Shown here one piece after another: positions 19,014 through 27,776 of a DNA stretch of 64,000 nucleotides. Within the stretch, counting starts at the first letter, position 1. Each line of letters begins with the position of its first letter. Below the pieces are notes generated by a model. That model was given only the letters and a program-made list of their open reading frames with translations. It was not told the DNA's origin and did no database searches. A program made the translations under genes and the position numbers. This DNA is from Paracoccus marinus (GTDB lineage: Bacteria > Pseudomonadota > Alphaproteobacteria > Rhodobacterales > Rhodobacteraceae): assembly GCF_007018965.1 (NCBI RefSeq), contig NZ_VJYZ01000033.1, forward strand, positions 496,001 through 560,000, in the 5' to 3' direction.

Positions 19014-19757
19014 ATGGCAGGCCATTCAAAATGGGCCAACATCCAGCATCGCAAGGGTCGCCAGGACGCGATCCGGTCGAAGCTGTTTTCCAAGCTCGCC
19101 AAGGAAATCACCGTCGCCGCCAAGATGGGCGACCCCGATCCCGAAAAGAACGCGCGCCTGCGCCTTGCGGTGAAGGAAGCCAAGTCGAACTCGGTCCCCA
19201 AGGACGTGATCGACCGCGCGATCAAGAAATCGCAAGGCGGCGACGCCGAGAACTACGACGAGATCCGTTACGAAGGCTACGGCCCCGACGGGATCGCGAT
19301 CATCGTCGAGGCGATGACCGACAACCGCAACCGCACCGCATCGAACGTGCGGTCTTATTTTACCAAGCACGGCGGTGACATGGGCCAGACCGGCAGCGTG
19401 GCGTTCATGTTCGACCGGGTGGGGGAGATCATGTACCCCGCCTCGGCCGGCGACGCCGACACGGTGATGATGGCGGCGCTGGAGGCGGGCGCGGACGACG
19501 TGGAATCCGACGACGAGGGCCACTGGATCTATTGCGCCGACACCGACCTGAACGAGGTGTCGATCGCGCTGGAAGGCGCGCTTGGCGAATCCGAGACCGC
19601 GAAGCTCGTCTGGAAGCCGCAGGCGGCGACCGAGGTGACGGACCTCGACACCGCCACCAGGCTGATGAAGCTGATCGAGACGCTGGAAGATGACGACGAC
19701 GTCCAGAACGTCACGGGCAACTTCGACATCTCCGAGTCCGTCGCGGCGCAGCTGTGA
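19014..19757 (+). CDS. yebC: YebC/PmpR-family translation or regulatory factor
   Basis: YebC-family proteins have been described as DNA-binding regulators and, more recently, as factors that help ribosomes through difficult sequences such as polyproline. The 247-residue protein begins [15 protein letters not shown], the family hallmark. [19 protein letters not shown] and [16 protein letters not shown] follow. AAGGA lies upstream of the ATG at 19014. In many proteobacteria the gene is next to ruvC; that is not the case here. Confidence 0.93.
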   Translation: MAGHSKWANIQHRKGRQDAIRSKLFSKLAKEITVAAKMGDPDPEKNARLRLAVKEAKSNSVPKDVIDRAIKKSQGGDAENYDEIRYEGYGPDGIAIIVEAMTDNRNRTASNVRSYFTKHGGDMGQTGSVAFMFDRVGEIMYPASAGDADTVMMAALEAGADDVESDDEGHWIYCADTDLNEVSIALEGALGESETAKLVWKPQAATEVTDLDTATRLMKLIETLEDDDDVQNVTGNFDISESVAAQL

Positions 19758-19769
19758 GCTGACCCGAGG

Positions 19770-20378
19770 ATGCCCGGCGGCGGCGCGTTCCTGTCCGGCC
19801 TGGGGACCGGGCTTTCCCTGATCCTCGCGATCGGCGCGCAGAACGCGTTCGTGCTGAAGCAGGGGCTGCTGCGGCACCACGTTTTCGCCGTCTGCGCGTT
19901 CTGCGCGCTGTCGGACGCCATCCTGATCGCGGCGGGCGTGGCGGGGGCGGGGGCCATCGCCGAGCGCGCGCCGTGGTTCCTGTCGACGATGCGCTGGGGC
20001 GGGGCCGCGTTCCTGATCTGGTACGGGATGAAGTCGTTCCGCGCCGCCCTGCGCGGCGGCGAGGGGCTGCGCCCGGAAGGGGTTGCGCCGCCGTCGCTTG
20101 CCGCGACCATCGGCACCATCGCCGCGCTGACCTGGCTGAACCCGCATGTGTATCTGGATACGGTGGTGCTGCTGGGGTCGGTGTCGTCCGCGTCGGATGA
20201 CCGGCTGGCCTTTGCCGTCGGCGCGATGACGGGATCGTTCCTGTTCTTCTTTTCGCTGGGCTACGGCGCGCGGCTGCTCGCGCCGCTGTTCGCACGGCCG
20301 GTGGCGTGGCGCATCCTCGACGCGGGTGTGGGCGTCGTCATGTGGACAATCGCCGCGACGCTGGTGCTGGCGGGCTGA
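19770..20378 (+). CDS. LysE/ArgO-type amino acid exporter
   Basis: This 202-residue membrane protein resembles the basic amino acid exporters LysE and ArgO. The N-terminal signature LAIGAQNAFVLKQGLLRHH and LTWLNPHVYLDTVVLLG are characteristic. About six helices are visible. It is closer to ArgO than to the RhtB-like gene at 6932-7570. It starts 12 bases after yebC, although the GAGG motif sits unusually close to the ATG, so the true start is slightly uncertain. Confidence 0.87.
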   Translation: MPGGGAFLSGLGTGLSLILAIGAQNAFVLKQGLLRHHVFAVCAFCALSDAILIAAGVAGAGAIAERAPWFLSTMRWGGAAFLIWYGMKSFRAALRGGEGLRPEGVAPPSLAATIGTIAALTWLNPHVYLDTVVLLGSVSSASDDRLAFAVGAMTGSFLFFFSLGYGARLLAPLFARPVAWRILDAGVGVVMWTIAATLVLAG

Positions 20379-20442
20379 CCGGCGGGGGGCTGGCTGGCGC
20401 GGGTGCCCTTGCAACCCGCACCGGCAACGGCCAACAGGGGCC

Positions 20443-21375
20443 ATGGACGCAACCGCCGCTTACCCGCCGCAGCAGACCCGGTCGAACCTCGCAGGCATCG
20501 GCTGGATGCTGGTCACCGGGCTGTTCTTCGTCGCGGTGAATGGCACCGTCCGGTGGATCGGCGACGACCTGCCGGCGGCGCAGTCGGCGTTCCTGCGCTT
20601 CGTCCTCGGGCTTCTGCTCCTTGCGCTGCCGCTGGCGCGGGCGCTGCGGACCGGCTTTCCGGCGCCGGTCTGGCGCCGGTTCGTACTGCGGGGCGCGATC
20701 CATGTCTGCGCGGTGGTGCTGTGGTTCTATGCCATGGCGCGGATCCCCGTGGCCGAGGTCACCGCCATCGGCTTCATCAACCCGATCGTCGTGACCGCAG
20801 GCGCCGCGCTGTTTCTGGGCGAGCGGTTGGGGTGGCGGCGCGTCCTTGCAATCGGCGTGGCGCTGATGGGCGCGCTGATCGTGCTGCGGCCGGGCGTGCG
20901 CGATCTCGAGCCCGGGCATCTCGCGCAGCTATGCGCGGCGGTGTGCTTTGGCTCGTCCTACCTGATCGCCAAGCAGCTGACGCGCGTCGCGCCGGCCACG
21001 ACCGTCGTGGCGATGATGTCGCTGACGGTGACGGTGGGGCTGGCCCCGCTGGCGGCGCTGTCCTGGGTGCAGCCGACCTTGCCGCAGCTTGTGGCGCTGG
21101 CGCTGGCGGCGCTGTTCGGGACGGCCGCGCATTACTGCATGAGCCGCGCGTTCCAAGCGGCGCCGATGACCGTGACCCAGCCGGTGGTTTTCCTGCAGCT
21201 GATCTGGGCCAACCTGCTTGGCGTCCTCGCCTTCGGGGAAGCCGTCGATGTCTGGGTGATCGTGGGCGGCGCGGTGATGATCGGCGCGATCAGCTGGATC
21301 ACCTGGCGCGAGGCGCAGCTGGCCCGGCGTCGCGCGTCAGCCCTGCGGATCGACGAGCCTGGCCAGCACGCTTGA
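20443..21375 (+). CDS. EamA/DMT-family transporter
   Basis: This 310-residue protein has ten hydrophobic helices in two EamA halves (about residues 18-155 and 165-295). Markers are FVAVNGTVRWIG and VTAIGFINPIVVTAGAALFL. It probably exports or imports a small metabolite, but the substrate is unknown. The ATG at 20443 gives a normal N-terminus. The last 39 bases overlap the 3' end of choV on the opposite strand, so the two genes are convergent and overlapping. Confidence 0.85.
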   Translation: MDATAAYPPQQTRSNLAGIGWMLVTGLFFVAVNGTVRWIGDDLPAAQSAFLRFVLGLLLLALPLARALRTGFPAPVWRRFVLRGAIHVCAVVLWFYAMARIPVAEVTAIGFINPIVVTAGAALFLGERLGWRRVLAIGVALMGALIVLRPGVRDLEPGHLAQLCAAVCFGSSYLIAKQLTRVAPATTVVAMMSLTVTVGLAPLAALSWVQPTLPQLVALALAALFGTAAHYCMSRAFQAAPMTVTQPVVFLQLIWANLLGVLAFGEAVDVWVIVGGAVMIGAISWITWREAQLARRRASALRIDEPGQHA

Positions 21376-22365
21376 CCGGGTGACCCGGCCGCCGCCCTCG
21401 ACCGGCAGCATCTCGGCGGTCGAAAGCGCCTGCATCACCGCGCGCGCGGGAAGTTCGCGGGGCAGGGGCCGGCCCTCGGCCGTGCCCGGCTCGGCGATGT
21501 CGGCGGCCGTCAGTACCTCGATCGGATTCATGTGCTGGACGAAGTCCTGCACGTAGTCGCTGGCAGGGTTCTGGATGATCTCGCGCGCGGTGCCGACCTG
21601 GACGATGCGCCCCCCCTCCATCAGCGCGATCCGGTTGCCGAGCTTGAACGCCTCGTCCAGATCGTGGCTGACGAAGATGATCGTGCGCCGCTGGGTGCGC
21701 TGCATCGCCAGCAGGTCGTCCTGCAACCGCGTGCGGATCAGGGGATCGAGGGCCGAGAACGGCTCGTCCATCAGCAGGATCGGCGCGTGGGTCGCGAAGG
21801 CGCGGGCAAGGCCCACGCGCTGCTGCATTCCGCCCGACAGGTCGCCCACCTTGCGGTCGGCCCAGTCCGACAGGCCCACGAGCGCGAGTTGTTCGTCCAC
21901 CCGCGCGCGCCGCTCGGGCCGCGTCATGCCCGCAAGCTCAAGCCCCAAGCCCACATTCTCGCGCACGCTGCGCCACGGCAGCAGGCCGAACTGCTGAAAC
22001 ACCATCGCCACGTCATTCAGGCGGAGGTCGCGCAGCGCGTCCCGACCGGCGGCGCTCACGCTCTCCATCCCCCGCGCCGTCCGCAGCCGCACGTCGCCGC
22101 GCACTGTGGGGGCGAGCGCGTTCACGGTGCGAAGCAGCGTGGACTTGCCCGACCCGGACAGGCCCATGAGGACGAGTATCTCGCCCTCGGCCACGTTCAG
22201 CGAACAGTCGTGGACGCCCAGCACCTGTCCGGTCGCCTGGCGGATCGCGGCGCGGTCCAGCCCCTGATCCATCAGCGGCAGCGCCGTCCCGGGCTTCTCG
22301 CCGAACACGACCGAGACCCGGTCGAACACAACCGCGTCCCGCGCGTCGTCGGCCGCGCCGGTCAT
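21337..22365 (-). CDS. choV: Choline ABC transporter ATP-binding protein
   Basis: ChoV powers choline import. The Walker A motif is GLSGSGKST, the ABC signature is LSGGMQQRVGLARAF and Walker B is ILLMDEPFSALDP. A family-specific N-terminal extension covers about residues 1-50. A regulatory extension follows the nucleotide-binding domain, ending near residue 342. It overlaps choW by four bases, and the order choX-choW-choV matches the Sinorhizobium system. The 3' end overlaps the convergent EamA gene. Confidence 0.93.
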   Translation of the reverse strand: MTGAADDARDAVVFDRVSVVFGEKPGTALPLMDQGLDRAAIRQATGQVLGVHDCSLNVAEGEILVLMGLSGSGKSTLLRTVNALAPTVRGDVRLRTARGMESVSAAGRDALRDLRLNDVAMVFQQFGLLPWRSVRENVGLGLELAGMTRPERRARVDEQLALVGLSDWADRKVGDLSGGMQQRVGLARAFATHAPILLMDEPFSALDPLIRTRLQDDLLAMQRTQRRTIIFVSHDLDEAFKLGNRIALMEGGRIVQVGTAREIIQNPASDYVQDFVQHMNPIEVLTAADIAEPGTAEGRPLPRELPARAVMQALSTAEMLPVEGGGRVTRSSVLARLVDPQG

Positions 22366-23216
22366 TCGGCCCGCCTTACGCTGAGGATGCGGTCGAGGAT
22401 CACCGCCACCACCACGATGACGATGCCGGATTCGAACCCGAGCGCCGTGTTCACGCTGTTCAGGGCACGCACCACCGGCACGCCCAGGCCCGACGCGCCG
22501 ACCAGCGCCGCCACGACCACCATCGACAGGGACAACATGATCGTCTGGTTCAGGCCGGCCATGATCTGCGACCACGCGCTTGGAAGCTCGACCTTCCACA
22601 AGAGCTGGCGGCGGGTCGCCCCGAAGGCGCGCCCCGCCTCGATCAGCGCCTCGGGCGTGGACGAGATGCCGAGGTGGGTGAGCCGGATCGGCGCGGGCAG
22701 GACGAAGATCACCGTCGCGATCAGCCCCGGCACCATGCCGATGCCGAAGAACACGATCGCGGGGATCAGATAGACAAAGCTCGGCAGCGTCTGCATCAGG
22801 TCGAGGACCGGCTTCATCCAGCGGTAAAGCCGTGGCCGGTGCGCGGCGGCGATGCCGATCGGCACGCCCGCGGCCATGCAGACGAACGCCGCCGACAGGA
22901 CGAGCGTAAGCGACTGCATCGTCTCGTCCCAGTAGCCCTGGTTCAAAATAAACAGGAATCCCAGACCCACGCCGACGCAGACCCCGACGCTGCGGCGGGT
23001 GAACCAGGCCAGCAGCATGGCCAGCGCGGTAAAGACCAGCGGGTGCGGAAACTCCAGCACCGTCTGGAAGCCGGCGATCAGGCTGTCCAGCACCACCGCC
23101 ACGGCGTCGAACACGGGTGCGGCGTTGGCCCGCAGCCAGTCGAAGCCCAGCCGCGCGGTCTGGCCGACCGGGATCTTGTGTTCGGTCAGCGCCGTGGTCA
23201 GCCAGTCCGGGATCAT
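22362..23216 (-). CDS. choW: Choline ABC transporter permease
   Basis: This 284-residue inner-membrane permease belongs to the ProW/OpuAB class. The conserved cytoplasmic EAA-type loop is EAGRAFGATRRQLLWKVELP. Multiple helices include the C-terminal GIVIVVVAVILDRIL. It starts at the ATG at 23216, only four bases after the choX stop, and overlaps choV. The three proteins form one importer whose substrate feeds glycine betaine synthesis. Confidence 0.93.
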   Translation of the reverse strand: MIPDWLTTALTEHKIPVGQTARLGFDWLRANAAPVFDAVAVVLDSLIAGFQTVLEFPHPLVFTALAMLLAWFTRRSVGVCVGVGLGFLFILNQGYWDETMQSLTLVLSAAFVCMAAGVPIGIAAAHRPRLYRWMKPVLDLMQTLPSFVYLIPAIVFFGIGMVPGLIATVIFVLPAPIRLTHLGISSTPEALIEAGRAFGATRRQLLWKVELPSAWSQIMAGLNQTIMLSLSMVVVAALVGASGLGVPVVRALNSVNTALGFESGIVIVVVAVILDRILSVRRAE

Positions 23217-23220
23217 CCGT

Positions 23221-24165
23221 TCACTCCGCCAGCGCCTCGGTCACGGCCGCGGCCGCGTCGCCGCCATCGGCGGTCGTCACCCCGTCGAGCCAGCCGGTCA
23301 CGGCCTGCGGGTTCTCACGCAGCCAATCGCCGGCGGCGCGCCCGGGTTCCTGCCCGTCGTTGAGGATCCGGCCCATCACCTCGTTCTCCATCGGCAAGGT
23401 GAACGTCAGGTTGGCAAGGAACCGGCCAAGGTTCGGGCAGTCCTTGGCGAGCCCGGCGCGGGTCGCGGTCAGCACCTCGGCCCCGCCAAGATTGGGGCCG
23501 AACACCTCGTCGCCGCCGGTCAGGTAGGTCAGCTGGAACTGGCTGTTCATCGGATGCGGCTCCCACCCCAGGAACACGACCGGCTCACCGGCGCCGTCCG
23601 CGCGCGCCACCTGCGCCAGCATCCCCTGTTCCGAGGATTCCACCACCTCGAAGGTGCCCATCCCGAACTTGTCGGTCGCCACCATGTCCAGCAGCAGGCG
23701 GTTTCCGTCGTTCCCCGGCTCGATCCCGTAGATCTTGCCGTCGAGGTCATCCGCGTGCGCGGCGATGGCGTCGAACGACGTGATGCCAAGGTCCGCGCCT
23801 GCCTTGTTGGTGGCAAGGGTGTATTTCGCGCCGGTGAGGTTTGTCCCCAGCAGCTCGACGGTGCCCGCATCGCGATAGGGGGCCACGTCCGCCTCCATCG
23901 TCGGCAGCCAGAGGCCCAGGAACACGTCGAGATCGTCGGTCGACAGGCCGCTGAACGTGACCGGCACGGACAGGACCTGCGTCGTGGTCTCATACCCCAG
24001 CGCCTCAAGCACCGTGGTCGTCAACGCGGTGGTGGCGGTGATGTCGGTCCAGCCCACGTCCGAGAAGCTGACCTTGTGGCAGGCGGCGGGGTCCGGCGCC
24101 GCCTGCGCAAGGGCGGGGGACGCCAGCGCGGCGGTTGCGATCAGGGCGATAGAGGTGCGGATCAT
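23221..24165 (-). CDS. choX: Choline-binding periplasmic protein
   Basis: ChoX captures choline in the periplasm for the ChoWV channel. Residues 1-20 are a signal peptide (ALA-Q). The mature protein contains aromatic residues placed like those of the ChoX binding cage, for example FSDVGWTDIT, FLGLWLPTM and FLGWEPHPMN. The length of 314 residues fits the family. The gene is the first of the leftward choXWV operon and faces betI across 79 bases that contain a palindromic operator. Confidence 0.93.
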   Translation of the reverse strand: MIRTSIALIATAALASPALAQAAPDPAACHKVSFSDVGWTDITATTALTTTVLEALGYETTTQVLSVPVTFSGLSTDDLDVFLGLWLPTMEADVAPYRDAGTVELLGTNLTGAKYTLATNKAGADLGITSFDAIAAHADDLDGKIYGIEPGNDGNRLLLDMVATDKFGMGTFEVVESSEQGMLAQVARADGAGEPVVFLGWEPHPMNSQFQLTYLTGGDEVFGPNLGGAEVLTATRAGLAKDCPNLGRFLANLTFTLPMENEVMGRILNDGQEPGRAAGDWLRENPQAVTGWLDGVTTADGGDAAAAVTEALAE

Positions 24166-24183
24166 GCGATGGTTCTTTTCTTG

Positions 24184-24197
24184 ATTGACGCGTCAAT
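24184..24197. promoter_or_regulatory. Palindromic BetI operator between choX and betI
   Basis: ATTGACGCGTCAAT is a perfect 14-bp palindrome, with two further matching bases in each arm beyond one mismatch. BetI boxes in other proteobacteria are also inverted ATTGA/TCAAT repeats. Its place between divergent choX and betI suggests that BetI represses both and is released by choline. Confidence 0.7.
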
Positions 24198-24244
24198 GAA
24201 CTTGGGGCTAGATGAACCTGCGCGATTCTGGCGAGGGTTCAGTC

Positions 24245-24811
24245 ATGCCCAAGGTTGGGGCCGAACCTATCCGAAAGGCCGCGCTTATCAATGCCACAAT
24301 CGAAACCGTGGGGCGAACCGGCTCGCTCGACGTGACCGTCGCGCAGATCGCGCGCGAGGCGGGAATGTCGCCTGCGCTGGCGCATCACTACTTCGGCTCC
24401 AAGGGCGACATCTTCCTGGCGGCGATGCGCCACATCCTGTCACGTTACGGTGACGGCGTGCGCGCGGCGCTGGTGGCGGCGGACGGGTCTGGCGGGCGGC
24501 TGCGCGGGATCGTGGACGAAAGCCTTGCGGGCGGGAACTTCGACCTTGCGGCGATGTCGGCGTGGCTGAACTTCTATGCCCTGGCGCCGACCGACCCGCA
24601 GGCGGCGCGGCTGCTGCGGGTCTATCACAGGCGCCTGCGGTCGAACCTGATCCACGCGCTGCGGCCGCTGGTGGCGGACGCGGCGGCCGAGGCCGACCGG
24701 CTGGCCGCGCTGATCGACGGCGCCTATCTGCGGGCGGTGCTGGACCCCGACATGCCGCCGGATCGGGCGCGGGCCCTGGTGATGGACGAGGTTCGGCGGA
24801 TTACCGGGTAA
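24245..24811 (+). CDS. betI: TetR-family choline-responsive repressor
   Basis: BetI represses choline uptake and oxidation genes and is inactivated by choline. The protein has 188 residues. The helix-turn-helix is at about residues 28-50 (VAQIAREAGMSPALAHHYFG). The ligand domain includes AMSAWLNFYALA. I start it at the ATG at 24245, where the conserved MPKVGAEPIRK begins. A GAGGG lies upstream. No betA or betB follows, which is unusual because betI often heads betIBA. Confidence 0.9.
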   Translation: MPKVGAEPIRKAALINATIETVGRTGSLDVTVAQIAREAGMSPALAHHYFGSKGDIFLAAMRHILSRYGDGVRAALVAADGSGGRLRGIVDESLAGGNFDLAAMSAWLNFYALAPTDPQAARLLRVYHRRLRSNLIHALRPLVADAAAEADRLAALIDGAYLRAVLDPDMPPDRARALVMDEVRRITG

Positions 24812-24841
24812 ATCTTCGGGTTGCTTCAGCCGCGGTCACCG

Positions 24842-25010
24842 CCGGTCCTTCGATGCACCCGCCGGTCCGCCCAATGCGGACCGGGACGCGCCCGCCCGCC
24901 CCTTGGCGGGCGCGTTCGCGCCCACCCGGGCGGACGCGTCCCTCCGGTGTGCTGACGTCACCGAACCGCCGGGAACGAGCTTGTGGCCCGTTCCCTTCAG
25001 GAGAACCGCC
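24842..25010. repeat. Structured tandem element, copy A
   Basis: This noncoding 169-bp unit follows betI and holds four successive hairpins: 24862-24884, about 24892-24911, 24908-24923 and 24971-24995, plus the palindrome GGACGCGTCC. It matches copy B nearly base for base, at a constant offset of 209 for most of its length. Stem pairs covary between the copies, which suggests selection on structure. Confidence 0.75.
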
Positions 25011-25050
25011 CCTTCAGATCACTCGCAAGTCGCTGGGCTTGCCTCGGGCT

Positions 25051-25220
25051 CCGGTCCTTCAATGCTCCCGCCGGTCCGCTCAAAGCGGACCGGGACGCGC
25101 CCGCCCGCCCTCAGGCGGGTGCGTTCGCACCCACGCGGGCGGACGCGTCCCTCCGAGGTGCCGGTGTCAACGGACTGCCCGGAAACGGGCTGGTGGCCCG
25201 TTTCCTTCAGCAGGACCGCT
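25051..25220. repeat. Structured tandem element, copy B
   Basis: This is the second copy of the element, ending at the first base of the stop codon of the leftward sulfotransferase gene. Hairpins lie at 25071-25093, about 25101-25118, 25117-25132 and 25181-25207. Relative to copy A, the stem GGGCGCG/CGCGCCC becomes GGGTGCG/CGCACCC, and GGGAACG/CGTTCCC becomes GGAAACG/CGTTTCC. Read from the sulfotransferase side it could form its transcript end, but no T run follows. Confidence 0.75.
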
Positions 25221-26038
25221 TACCGACCCAGTTTCCGGTGAACCTCGTCCAGGTCCACCTCGCCCTTCGGCATCTTGTTGTCCGGGTTGTCGAAATCGTA
25301 CCGGAACAGCTGGAAATCCTTCTTGTAGATTTCCCACATCAGGTGCCGCGACAGGTCGTCGAAATACTCGCTGACCTTGTGCGCCCGCTTGGGCCCGTGC
25401 CCCTCGCTCTCGTTGAAGCGGGGCACCGTTTCCAGGTCGAGATCGTGGCGGACATGGGCGCGGTCCAGCACCTTGCGCATGCCCGGGTTGAAATCCTCGG
25501 TCGGGAAGATGCTGTCGTAGCGGCCGCCGTTCACGATGAAGGTCGCGATGTGGCCCGACATGGCGGACCAGTGGATGTCCGGCTCCATCGGGCGGCGCCA
25601 GCGGATGGTGTCGCGCGCGAACAGAAGGAAGCGGCGGAACGACTTGACCTGGTCGAAATCGAAGTCGTCCTCGGGGCTGCCGACCTCGATCCCGTAGCGC
25701 TGGATCAACTGCGGAACGAGGTTTCCGCGATAGCGCTTGCCGTTGCGCTGGATGCCGCAGATCTTGTCGAAGAACGACGACAGGATGCGCGCATACGGGT
25801 TGCGGACGACGGTGAAGTTCAGCGCCGTGTGGCCGGCGGCGGCGGCGCGGATCGGGTCCTGACTTTCGGGCTGGTTCCACTTGTGCATCCCGGCGGTGGA
25901 ATCGTGGATGTCGCCGTCGAAGTAGCGCCCGTTGTCGGAATGGAACATGACCTGGCCGATCGTCGAACACGCGCATTTCGGCACGACCCGGTAAAGCATG
26001 CTGCCGCTTTCGGTCATCCACGTGCCGGGAAAGTTCAT
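25220..26038 (-). CDS. Sulfotransferase, family 2
   Basis: This 272-residue enzyme should transfer a sulfate group from PAPS to an acceptor, most likely a carbohydrate. The 5'-phosphosulfate loop is YRVVPKCACSTIGQ near residues 16-29. The 3'-phosphate site is VVRNPYARILSSFFDK around residue 78. No signal peptide is visible, so it would act in the cytoplasm. It is divergent from a branching-type glycosyltransferase, which suggests that both act on one exported glycan. The acceptor is not known. Confidence 0.85.
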   Translation of the reverse strand: MNFPGTWMTESGSMLYRVVPKCACSTIGQVMFHSDNGRYFDGDIHDSTAGMHKWNQPESQDPIRAAAAGHTALNFTVVRNPYARILSSFFDKICGIQRNGKRYRGNLVPQLIQRYGIEVGSPEDDFDFDQVKSFRRFLLFARDTIRWRRPMEPDIHWSAMSGHIATFIVNGGRYDSIFPTEDFNPGMRKVLDRAHVRHDLDLETVPRFNESEGHGPKRAHKVSEYFDDLSRHLMWEIYKKDFQLFRYDFDNPDNKMPKGEVDLDEVHRKLGR

Positions 26039-26175
26039 CGCGTTGTCCTCTGGCCTGAAACCCGGTTGCTCCCGCCCGGGAAATCGCTATGCACACAAAA
26101 CAGATTGCCGCAGGTTCAGCAATGTCTTGACGGCTTTTTTCGACCGCTGGCTGCGCTCGCAAGAGGCTTTCGTCA

Positions 26176-27753
26176 ATGGCCAAGATCGCCTTCATCCTGC
26201 TGACGCACAAGGATCCCAAGGGGCTGATCGCGCAGGCGCGGCGGCTGACCGATACCGGCGATTACGTCTCGATCCACTTCGACGCGCGTGCGAGCGACGA
26301 GGATTTCGCGCTGATCTACGCGGCGCTGCGCGACAACCCCGGCGTCACATTCGCTGCCCGGCGGCTGAAATGCGGCTGGGGGGAGTGGTCGCTGGTCGCG
26401 GCCAGCCTTCTGGCCGTGCGCGCCGCGGTCAAGGCGTTCCCGCGCGCGACCCATTTCTACATGTTGTCGGGCGACTGCATGCCGGTCAAGACGGCCGTCT
26501 ACGCCCACACCTTCCTCGACGACGAGGACGTGGACTACATCGAGAACTTCGACTTCTTCGACAGCGACTGGATCAAGACCGGCTTCAAGGAAGAGCGCCT
26601 GTTCTACCGCTTCTGGTTCAACGAGCGCACGCAGTCCAAGCTGTTTTACGCCAGCTACGAAATCCAGAAACGGCTGGGCCTGACCCGCGAGGTGCCGCGC
26701 GACATCCAGGTCATGATCGGGTCGCAATGGTGGTGCCTGCGCCGCCAGACGATCGAGAAGGTGCTGGATTTCTGCGACAGCCGCCCGGACGTGATGCGGT
26801 TCTTCGCCACCACCTGGATCCCGGACGAGACGTTCTTCCAGACCATCGTCCCGCACGTCGTGCCCAAGAACGAGATCAGGTCGCGCACGCTCACCTTCCT
26901 GATGTTCACCGACTACGGGATGCCGGTCACGTTCTACAACGATCACTACGACCTGCTGCTGGGACAGGACTTCCTGTTCGCGCGCAAGATCAGCACCGAC
27001 GCGATCGAGTTGCGCCAGCGGCTCGGCGCGCTGTGGCAGGCCGACCAGCAGGCGTTCTCGATCTCGAACGAGGCGGTGGGGCTGCACCGCTTCCTGACCC
27101 AGCGCGGCCGGATCGGCCGCCGCTTCGGCGAACGCTTCTGGGAGGTCGAGGGCAACCTGGGCCGCGGCCGCACGCTGCTGATGATCGTGTGCAAGAAATG
27201 GCACGTCGCCAAGCGCCTGACCGAGGCGGTGCGCCGGGAAACGCCCATCCCGGCCGTCGATTACCTGTTCAACGAACAGGACGCGGCGCTGCCCGACATG
27301 GGCGGGGTGGAAAAGACCATCGAAAAGCGCGAACGCCACCGCAAGGCACTGGTGCGGATCCTGTTCGACCAGTTCGGCAGCCGGCAGCTCGCAATCTGCC
27401 TTGACCCGGCCGCGCTGGGGCTGGTGCAGGACTTTGCCGACGACAAGGCCGAGGTGCGGGCGCTGCTGATCGAATCCGACTTCGACGACGATTACGTCCG
27501 CGGGCATATCGGCCGCACCGGGCTGGCCCGCGCGGACGCGGCGGAAAGCACGATCAACCGGCTCGTCCCATCGGTCCGCAGCGCGCTGGAACACGAGGCC
27601 GACCGCATCTGCGATCTCGAGCTCGGCTCGTTCCACACGATTTCCAGCGACCGGCCCGACGCCGAGAACGCGGCGGCGCTGGCGCAGTTCATGGGGATCG
27701 ACATGGATACCGCGTGGCGGCTGGCCCAGACCGACCACCTGTTCGCCGACTGA
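26176..27753 (+). CDS. Core-2/I-branching-type glycosyltransferase (DUF5928-like C-terminus)
   Basis: The N-terminal 240 residues fit the Branch (beta-1,6-N-acetylglucosaminyltransferase) family: IAFILLTHKDPKGL, the segment CGWGEWSLVAA, FYMLSGDCMPVK and IGSQWWCLRRQT. The C-terminal half (about residues 290-525) is a separate region seen in Rhodobacterales homologues (DUF5928) with no known function. No signal peptide or membrane helix is seen. It is divergent from the sulfotransferase gene across 137 bases and is followed by the HIT gene after 23 bases. The sugar donor and acceptor are unknown. Confidence 0.82.
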   Translation: MAKIAFILLTHKDPKGLIAQARRLTDTGDYVSIHFDARASDEDFALIYAALRDNPGVTFAARRLKCGWGEWSLVAASLLAVRAAVKAFPRATHFYMLSGDCMPVKTAVYAHTFLDDEDVDYIENFDFFDSDWIKTGFKEERLFYRFWFNERTQSKLFYASYEIQKRLGLTREVPRDIQVMIGSQWWCLRRQTIEKVLDFCDSRPDVMRFFATTWIPDETFFQTIVPHVVPKNEIRSRTLTFLMFTDYGMPVTFYNDHYDLLLGQDFLFARKISTDAIELRQRLGALWQADQQAFSISNEAVGLHRFLTQRGRIGRRFGERFWEVEGNLGRGRTLLMIVCKKWHVAKRLTEAVRRETPIPAVDYLFNEQDAALPDMGGVEKTIEKRERHRKALVRILFDQFGSRQLAICLDPAALGLVQDFADDKAEVRALLIESDFDDDYVRGHIGRTGLARADAAESTINRLVPSVRSALEHEADRICDLELGSFHTISSDRPDAENAAALAQFMGIDMDTAWRLAQTDHLFAD

Positions 27754-27776
27754 CCGCAACCGCAAGAGGCCCCGCG

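Noticed and set aside
24562..25374. Coding frames across the structured repeats
   Set aside because: The frames are Pro/Arg-rich, overlap betI or the sulfotransferase gene, and the pattern of change follows stem pairing instead of codons.
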